64,000 bases of DNA from Hermodice carunculata (Eukaryota; Annelida; Polychaeta; Eunicida; Amphinomidae). The stretch spans positions 132,232,441 to 132,296,440 of the forward strand of contig OZ026612.1 in assembly GCA_964020975.1 (NCBI GenBank). Direction: 5' to 3'. This document shows, piece by piece, positions 57,868 through 64,000 of this stretch; within the stretch, counting starts at the first letter, position 1, and each line of letters begins with the position of its first letter. A program made the translations under genes and the position numbers. The notes below the pieces were generated by a model. It did not search any database. It was not told the origin of the DNA and saw nothing but the letters and a program-made list of their open reading frames with translations.

Positions 57868-58849
57868 TACACCTTCCTTTGATTTCACCGTATCTTGTGC
57901 TTAAGCTTGCTAAGCAGGAGGTACTTCATAATGCACAGATTTGACAGACCCATGGAGACCTACAGCTGGCTGATTGACCACAGTGTCAGCTTTCAATATT
58001 CCATGTGCCACGACATTGAAGATAACATTCTTGTCCCTATTGCACGATGCTGCAGGCAAGAAACAAAGTGCCTGCCCCGCCCTCAGTCCACAAGGCTTAT
58101 AATGCTAAATAGCTTTCAGTACAATAATACCCTGTGAAGTCAGGTCCAATGGGAATGCTTTACTGGATCTGCAATCTAAATGGAACAAATTGCAGCAGAA
58201 TTGCTGTGAGACTGAGACTTGTACATCTCTCTTGCCTGATCTACAAGCCATTCCCATCTCACTTGTGTATTCTTAATATGCAATATATTGCATGTTTATG
58301 AGAACATCTCACAGCCAACATACAGACCCATATTACACCCATCTTTCCGCTACATTTACATGTAGGCTGCTTCAGTGAGTTATTTTGCCACCAGGTCACT
58401 CATCAGTCAGGCTGTCAAGCCAACTAAAAGATGCAGTAACTTAACAGAGATACATTTTTACAGCATCTCCAATATTTGTGTGAGGCATTAAAAATTATCA
58501 ATTGCAAATATGTAAGTTGTATTTGTTTCAAGTGTTCCTTATTTGTTCTCAGGAACAACAAGCTCAGCTGAAACCTTCTGCCTCCAAGTGGAGTTCAGCA
58601 GCTGGCAAAACTATAATTTTGTAAGCAAGTTTATTCATCAAATATTTACATAATGAAATTCCACGCATAACAAAATTTGGACAGCAGGAAGCTGACTGGG
58701 CTTATTCATACTCTCAACATGAGAAAAACAGAAGGATCAGGATACATCACGATACAGTAATACATGTATACAACAATGTTGTAAGTGATTTTTAAATATT
58801 CGACATGACTGTCAATGCCTGCCTGTCTACTTAGTAACAGATTCAACTG
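57868..58849. other. no firm gene
   Basis: An 80-codon open frame (57895-58137) has no recognisable motif. Otherwise unique. Confidence 0.45.
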
Positions 58850-59901
58850 TGCAACTCAGTGGTAGACAAATATAATGTATGATCATTTTTGTACATACTG
58901 CTTGGAACAAGTCATCCATTAAATCCCATTTCTCTACAAGTGGATCATCTTGTGGTATCTTAGCGAAAGTCCATTGTGCTAGAATACCTGTTCAATAAAT
59001 TTACATTAAAATCTCCCTTAACAAAGCATTTTCTTCAGTTTTTATTAATCAGTTTTTATTAATTCAAGTATATAGCCTCAAGAGCAAAACTAATATCTTT
59101 TAACTTGTGGTTGGTACGTGGTCTATAGATTATCCCTACAATAATGTTTGAATTAGAGAATTCTCCACATTGTGGTCTATAGATTATCCTACAATAATGT
59201 TTGAATTTGAGAATTCTCCACATTGTGGTCTATATATTATCCTTACAATAATATTTGAATTAAAGAATTCGCCACATTGTGGTCTATATATTATCCCTAC
59301 AATAATATTTGAATTAAAGAATTCGCCACATTGTGGTCTATATATTATCCCTACAATAATGTTTGAATTAGAGAATTCTCCACATTGTGGTCTATAGATT
59401 ATTCCTACAATAACGTTTGAATTATATACTTCTAAAACATTGCATTTTCACATAAACAGTTTGGAATATACTGTTAAATACTATCAAGTGTTTACGGGTT
59501 ATATAAGGTAACCCTTCATCAATAAACAAAGAAACTCCACAACCACCTCTTTGAACTCTGTACTTATCAATATGATTATGTCGGGTTAAATTATACATTT
59601 TAAGGTGGGTTTCTTTTAACCAAGCTTCTGTCAGACCTAATCTTGTTTTTGTAATTTAAGATAGACAAAGTTTTGTAAAGCTGTAAACTGTGCTAAAAAA
59701 ACTTCTAATGTTGAAATGAAAAAGAGAAAACAGAGACTGGTATGGCTTAGAATTAAACATCATGCTGTTGAGAGAAGCCTCAGTATAATACTGACTATTA
59801 TATAAGCTAACAAAATGTGTTTGTGAAAAATTGCAAAGATCTGGATCAATGCCAAACATATAAGCAATAAACAACAACAAAGCCTGTGGTGGCTGCCTCA
59901 T
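58850..59901 (-). pseudogene. LINE F, endonuclease domain fragment
   Basis: Read on the minus strand. SLFHFNIRSFFSTVYSFTKL starts the apurinic-type endonuclease of a group II LINE (the usual LLHLNIRSL). It is followed after a stop by LGLTEAWL (family LTETWL) and RGGCGVSLFIDEGLPYIT (family RGGGVSLYV). Next come repeated copies of NIIVGIIYRPQCGEF (family VIYRPP) and then RPRTNHKLKDISFALE and GDFNVNLLN (family GDFNINLL). Motif order is right for the first two thirds of the domain. Stops and single-base indels show it is dead. No reverse transcriptase follows in the window. Confidence 0.88.
59117..59425 (-). repeat. 54-bp in-frame minisatellite made from the LINE endonuclease motif
   Basis: Six copies of a 54-bp unit (GTCTATAGATTATCCCTACA, ATAATGTTTGAATTAGAGAA on the plus strand), with five intervening GAATTC-CACATTGTG blocks. 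On the minus strand each unit encodes 18 residues, NSNIIVGIIYRPQCGEF-type, which is the conserved IYRPP box. Because 54 is a multiple of three, four units stay open. A one-base loss shifts the last ones. Confidence 0.9.
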
Positions 59902-60339
59902 TTACACGAAGTCTAAGCTCAGACTGGTCTACTGGCTGCTAGGGCAGGACCAGGGTGCAACACACACAACTAATATTATGGTGTGTATTGTGATACACTC
60001 CATGTTACGTACCGATGTGTATTACAACAGTCTTATTTGACGTATCACAGTACCGTCCCTGATTGTGGCAATGTCCAGTAGATGCAGATACTGCTGTGAC
60101 TGTGACTGTATTCATACTTGGATGACCTATGGTCAATGACATTAAAGGTGCTAGGTATATGTGTATAGTAGACTATTACAATATAAAATATAGGAGTATT
60201 ATTTCTATCACATTCAATTCAAATAGAAAAAAGGTTTTTCATTCAAATACGCAAACAGGAGCAACAGTGCCACATCGATCTTCATCAACTCCCGAAAATA
60301 TCACAATCCAAACTCTCGATCTGTATGCTCCACAGCTGA
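59902..60339. other. no recognisable gene
   Basis: Unique sequence before the minisatellite. Confidence 0.45.
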
Positions 60340-61450
60340 TTCTGTCACTGTCTACCTCCGACTCTATGCTCCATAGTCCATCCTGTCACTGTCTACATCT
60401 GATTTTATACTCCATGGCCCATCCTGTCACTGTCTACGTCTGACTCTATACTCCATAGTCCATCCTGTCACTGTCGACATCCAACTCTATGCTCCATAGT
60501 CCATCCTGTCATAGTCCATCCTGTCACTGTCTACCTCCGACTCTATGCTTCATAGCCCATTCTGTCACTGTCTGGGACTGACTCTATGCTCCATAGTCCA
60601 TCCTGTCACTGTCTAGGTCCGACTCTATGCTCCATAGTCCATCCTGTCACTGTCTACGTCTGACTATGCTTCATAGTCCATCCTGTCACTGTCTAGGTCC
60701 GACTCTATGCTCCATAGCCCATCCTGTCACTGTCTACATCCAACTCTATGCTCCATAGTCCATCCTGTCACAGTCTACATCCAACTCTATACTCCATAGT
60801 CTATCCTGTCACAGTCTACATCCAACTCTATACTCCATAGCCCATCCTGTCACTGTCTACATTCAACTCTATACTCCATAGCTCATCCTGTCACTGTCTA
60901 CATCCAACTCTATACTCCATAGTCCATCCTGTCACTGTCTACATCCAACTCTATACTCCATAGCCCAATCTGTCACTGTCTAGGACTGACTCTATGCTCC
61001 ATAGTCCATCCTGTCACTGTCTACGTCTGACTCTATGCTTCATAGTCCATCCTGTCACTGTCTAGGTCCGACTCTATACTCCATAGCCCATCCTGTCACT
61101 GTCTACATCCAACTCTATACTCCATAGTCTATCCTGTCACAGTCTACATCCAACTCTATACTCCATAGCCCATCCTGTCACTGTCTACATCCAACTCTAT
61201 ACTCCATAGCCCATCCTGTCACTGTCTACATCCAACTCTATACTCCATAGTCCATCCTGTCACTGTCTACATCCAACTCTATACTCCACAGTCCATCCTG
61301 TCACTGTCTTTGTCTGACTCTATACTCCATAGCCCATCCTGTCACTGTCTACCTGCGACTCTATGCTCCATAGTCCATCCTGTCACTGTCTACGTCTGAC
61401 TCTATGCTTCATAGCCCTGCCTTTCTCTGTCTACATCTGACTCTGTGGTG
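60340..61450. repeat. minisatellite, 41-bp unit, about 26 copies
   Basis: The unit is CTCTATACTCCATAGTCCAT, CCTGTCACTGTCTACATCCA A, with variants ACATCCAAC, ACGTCTGAC, AGGTCCGAC and ACCTCCGAC. Runs of the same variant suggest higher-order duplication. Non-coding. Confidence 0.97.
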
Positions 61451-61994
61451 CATAGCTGATCAGTCACTCTCTACGTCTAAATATATACATCAACTAACAT
61501 CAACTTCGATCCAAAATTGAGAAAATTCTGGCCTTCAACAGCCAAATGAATTTATAAACACGTCATCATTGAATATGGCAAAGTCAATATATTGGAGATG
61601 ATAGACCATTAGTTAAGAAAACATCATCTTCATTTGCATGGTTGAAAGGTAGTTCAGATTGCAAGCAAAAAATAAAAATCCAATACAAATCATGTTCACA
61701 GTTGATGCCTATATATTCAAGACAACAGTTAGTACACACAGTGCACTGACACTGATTGCAAGTAAGACGATTCACCATCAGGTTATAAACACTACATCTA
61801 TGTAGCATTGTCAGATAAAAAAGATATCAGATATCTTTACAAATAATTCACAGCCATTAAGGGAAAAAAGGGTTTAGCTTTGTTACTAATAGTTAAAGAG
61901 AAAACAATATTGTCATGGACACAGATTCAATACTGCTAACCAAAAAATTATAATAGATATTCTCAAATATAAACTACAGCAGGCTGATTTTTCC
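61451..61994. other. no recognisable gene
   Basis: Unique sequence; the Cys-rich minus frame 61808-61584 is short and unmatched. Confidence 0.45.
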
Positions 61995-62008
61995 GACAGA
62001 AAATCAAA

Positions 62009-62800
62009 TGTCTCCCCAAGCACCCTTACTACTGTCACCCTTATTTTTATAAATAGGCATACTGATTCCAATGATCTACAGATATGGTGAAGGTACACTC
62101 TTTATTGACACTTCAAAATCTAAGCAAAGATTACCTATGTAGAAGCACATGCACACTCTTATCGAGTCTGCATGGATTTTAGATGAAATGCCCATGTGAC
62201 CTCAAAAAATAGGCCTAGGTCAAACATTTGCAGTCACAAGCAAGGTCTTGCAAGTCTTTCATAGAAACGTAACCACACAAAATTTCAATCTCTGTAAGTC
62301 AAATGTTTCATTAGTGTGTCTGCAATGATTTTGAAAAAGTGGCCATGTGACCTTGAAAAAGGTCAAGGTCACCCATCTACAATCCCAAGCAAGGTCTTGT
62401 ATAGGAACATCTTCACATAAAATTTCAACTTCCCAAGTCAAATCTTTCTTGAGTTATCGCGTCAGCAATGCACGGAAGAAGAAGAAGAAGAAGAAGAGGA
62501 GGAGGAGGAGGAGGAGGAGGAGGAGGAGGAGGAGGAGGAGGAGGAGGAGGAGGAGGAGGAGGAGGAGGAGGAGGAGGAGGAGGAGGAGGAGGAGGAGGAG
62601 GAGGAGGAGGAGGAGGAGGAGGAGGAGGAGGAGGAGGAGGAGGAGGAGAGAAGAAGAGGAAGAGGAAGAAGAAGAAGAAGAAGAAGAAGAAGAAGAAGAA
62701 GAAGAAGAAGAAGAAGAAGAAGAAGAAGAAGAAGAAGAAGAAGAAGAAGAAGAAGAAGAAGAAGAAGAAGAAGAAGAAGAAGAAGAAGAAGAAGAAGAAG

Positions 62801-62831
<31 letters not shown>

Positions 62832-62853
62832 TCCCCCGTTGCATGGGGAGACA
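62009..62853 (+). mobile_element. HINE/pearl-like element with a very long purine tract
   Basis: The ends are TGTCTCCCCAAGCA and TGCATGGGGAGACA, inverted with one mismatch. The left flank GACAGAAAATCAAATGTCTC is shared with the element at 25486. The core has only about two TCAAGGTCA units (TGTGACCTTGAAAAAGGTCA, AGGTCACCCATCTACAATCC). The microsatellite part has expanded to about 355 bp. Confidence 0.78.
62475..62830. repeat. purine-only triplet tract (GAA)n(GGA)n(GAA)n
   Basis: A short GAA run, about 50 GGA triplets, a short mixed part, then about 60 GAA triplets, with no pyrimidine on the plus strand. Six overlapping open frames (poly-Arg, poly-Glu, poly-Lys, poly-Gly, poly-Ser and so on) are products of the repeat, not genes. 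GAA runs of this length are known to form triplex DNA in other systems. Confidence 0.98.
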
Positions 62854-63249
62854 TAATTATTAAACAGAAGCATACATTTCGGTTGAAATCATTCAAACAT
62901 TAGTAACTGAATCCTCAAGATACATATGAGTATGTACTGTCAACATTATTATGACAAAATTTATTTTTTCTTAGAAATGATAAACTTTGTATAATCATCA
63001 GGGTTCGAAATTAGCAGGTGTCTAGGTGCCCTGGGCTTTTTTTTCAGTTGTGTTGGGCAACTTTATTTCCTAAGCTAGTTTCCCATGGGGCAATTTTCTA
63101 TCTTCAGCAGGACATGTTATTTGCAACAACAGTGGTAACATTATAAATACAGTTCCTAGAATCTTCTTCGTGCAGAAAGGCCGTTTTCATAGCAGTGACA
63201 AATATAGATCTTGTTCGCTTATATTTGTAACTTCACGTCCCTGATTTTG
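62854..63249. other. no recognisable gene
   Basis: Unique sequence. GGGTTCGAAATTAGCAGG at 63001 is a common dispersed phrase and not a tRNA. Confidence 0.45.
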
Positions 63250-63640
63250 TTTGAAAGTTCATTGCCCTGTAAAAAGAGGCAAGGTGTGTGCAAAATACTT
63301 TTTCCTTTGATAGCTTTTTTTTTTTGGTAATTGCTTTAATGTCTTACAAATCATGGAATCCCCAGGCAGTAATGCTATAATTAATTTACATGCAACAAAA
63401 ATAAGGAATTGTAAACCATTCATAATATATACCATTTGGCAATATTCACTTTAGCTTACTCAGGATACCACAAAAATGTGACAGTTTACTCACTCTGTAC
63501 ATGTAGTGGACATGGAAATTCCACGATATATTTTGATAGCTCACAACACCCAGGAATTTAAAAGATTCAACCTGTTCACTCCACACATTTGTTATCATTA
63601 GATTCTCAGCTGCCATATTTATAATGTAGTACACATGCAC
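63250..63640 (-). pseudogene. LINE G, reverse transcriptase scrap
   Basis: On the minus strand: VESFKFLGVVSYQNISWNFH, VSKLSHFCGILSKLK. After a stop, in shifted frames, come YNSLFLLHVN, ITAWGFHD and KKAIK. These match, in order, the FLGVLIDHNLSW, LIYNALFLPHLNYGITTWGF and KLQKKAIR blocks of LINE B. Truncated at both ends. Confidence 0.8.
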
Positions 63641-64000
63641 ATGTTTATGTGTAACAGCTGGACATTAATATATTGCTTGATATTTTTGAAAGGGCCTGAC
63701 TTTCCCCAGATTGGTGTCAGCTGTTAGCTACAGCATCAACTTCTTCACACACTCTATAAAGACAGTGACTGATTTTTTGTTCCAACTGCCCTGGACAGGG
63801 AAGCATGAAATGAAAATGCGTTTAGATTTAAAATATCTTCAGTTTTTTTTGGTTGATGGTGATTTTTTGTTTCTTTTTTTCAGCAATTTATATGTTATAT
63901 AGAGTGAGATATGACCAGACAAGGCAAGTTACAGCAGTAACGATTTAATATAAGACTGAGCAAGAAAGTTCACTTCCCCATAGTTTTGAGGATAAAAGGC
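63641..64000. other. no recognisable gene
   Basis: Unique AT-rich sequence to the window end; a 63-codon open frame shows no motif. Confidence 0.45.

Noticed and set aside
60340-61450. CRISPR-like regular array
   Set aside because: The 41-bp units are contiguous with no unique spacers; this is a minisatellite, and the DNA is eukaryotic.
62347-62896. Six long overlapping open frames of poly-Arg, poly-Glu, poly-Lys, poly-Gly, poly-Ser, poly-Leu and poly-Phe
   Set aside because: All are readings of one purine triplet repeat; a GAA/GGA tract contains no stop codon in most frames.
63001-63040. GGGTTCGAAATTAGC as a tRNA B box
   Set aside because: No A box or cloverleaf fits around it; the phrase resembles a common dispersed repeat.

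Overview
The window looks like AT-rich, repeat-dense nuclear DNA of a lophotrochozoan animal, most likely a mollusc. Three things point that way: many tandem-repeat elements of about 145 bp built on paired TGACCTTGA / TCAAGGTCA motifs and closed by terminal hairpins (the style of bivalve 'pearl'/HINE Helentron-related elements), group II LINEs, and abundant palindromic MITEs. The species assignment is inference. I find no host protein-coding gene that I can name; the window reads as an intergenic or intronic transposon graveyard with one apparently whole DNA transposon.

Layout. 0.8-1.8 kb: a TCAAGGTCA tandem element. 2.0-9.9 kb: a nested complex in which an old LINE (A) is split by a 3.2-kb foldback element that itself carries an RT-intact, 5'-truncated LINE (B), and apparently again by a block holding a decayed antisense LINE (C). 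10.1-10.8 kb: a second tandem-element family. 10.8-20.0 kb: a large inverted duplication (arms over 1.2 kb, 5.8-kb centre), with two Tigger-like MITEs in one arm only. 20.8-24.1 kb: three minisatellites. 25.5-26.6 kb: a complete TCAAGGTCA element. 27.9-30.9 kb: two nearly identical 459-bp MITEs in direct orientation whose short flanking repeats are swapped. 31-34 kb: minisatellites, one interrupted by a 1.2-kb GCTAGC-rich element. 35-41.4 kb: further tandem elements and the 5' end of a Gypsy-type LTR fossil.

43.8-51.3 kb holds the most notable object: a 7.45-kb piggyBac-type transposon with TTAA target duplications, CCCTTTA ends and a 610-residue transposase gene on the minus strand, spread over eight exons that join in frame at GT-AG introns. 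It keeps the three catalytic aspartates and a cysteine-rich C-terminus. At least five small dispersed elements and one relic inside the transposon share a conserved palindromic core; their CCCTTT-like ends and TTAA-type flanks make them look like its non-autonomous relatives.

51.6-64 kb: tandem elements, foldback MITEs, a LINE endonuclease fragment whose own conserved motif has been amplified into an in-frame 54-bp minisatellite, a 41-bp minisatellite, a 350-bp purine-only triplet tract and a last LINE scrap.

How the parts work together: LINE reverse transcriptases and the piggyBac transposase are the only recognisable enzymes. The MITEs and tandem elements carry only ends, hairpins and repeats, so they would depend on enzymes supplied from elsewhere.
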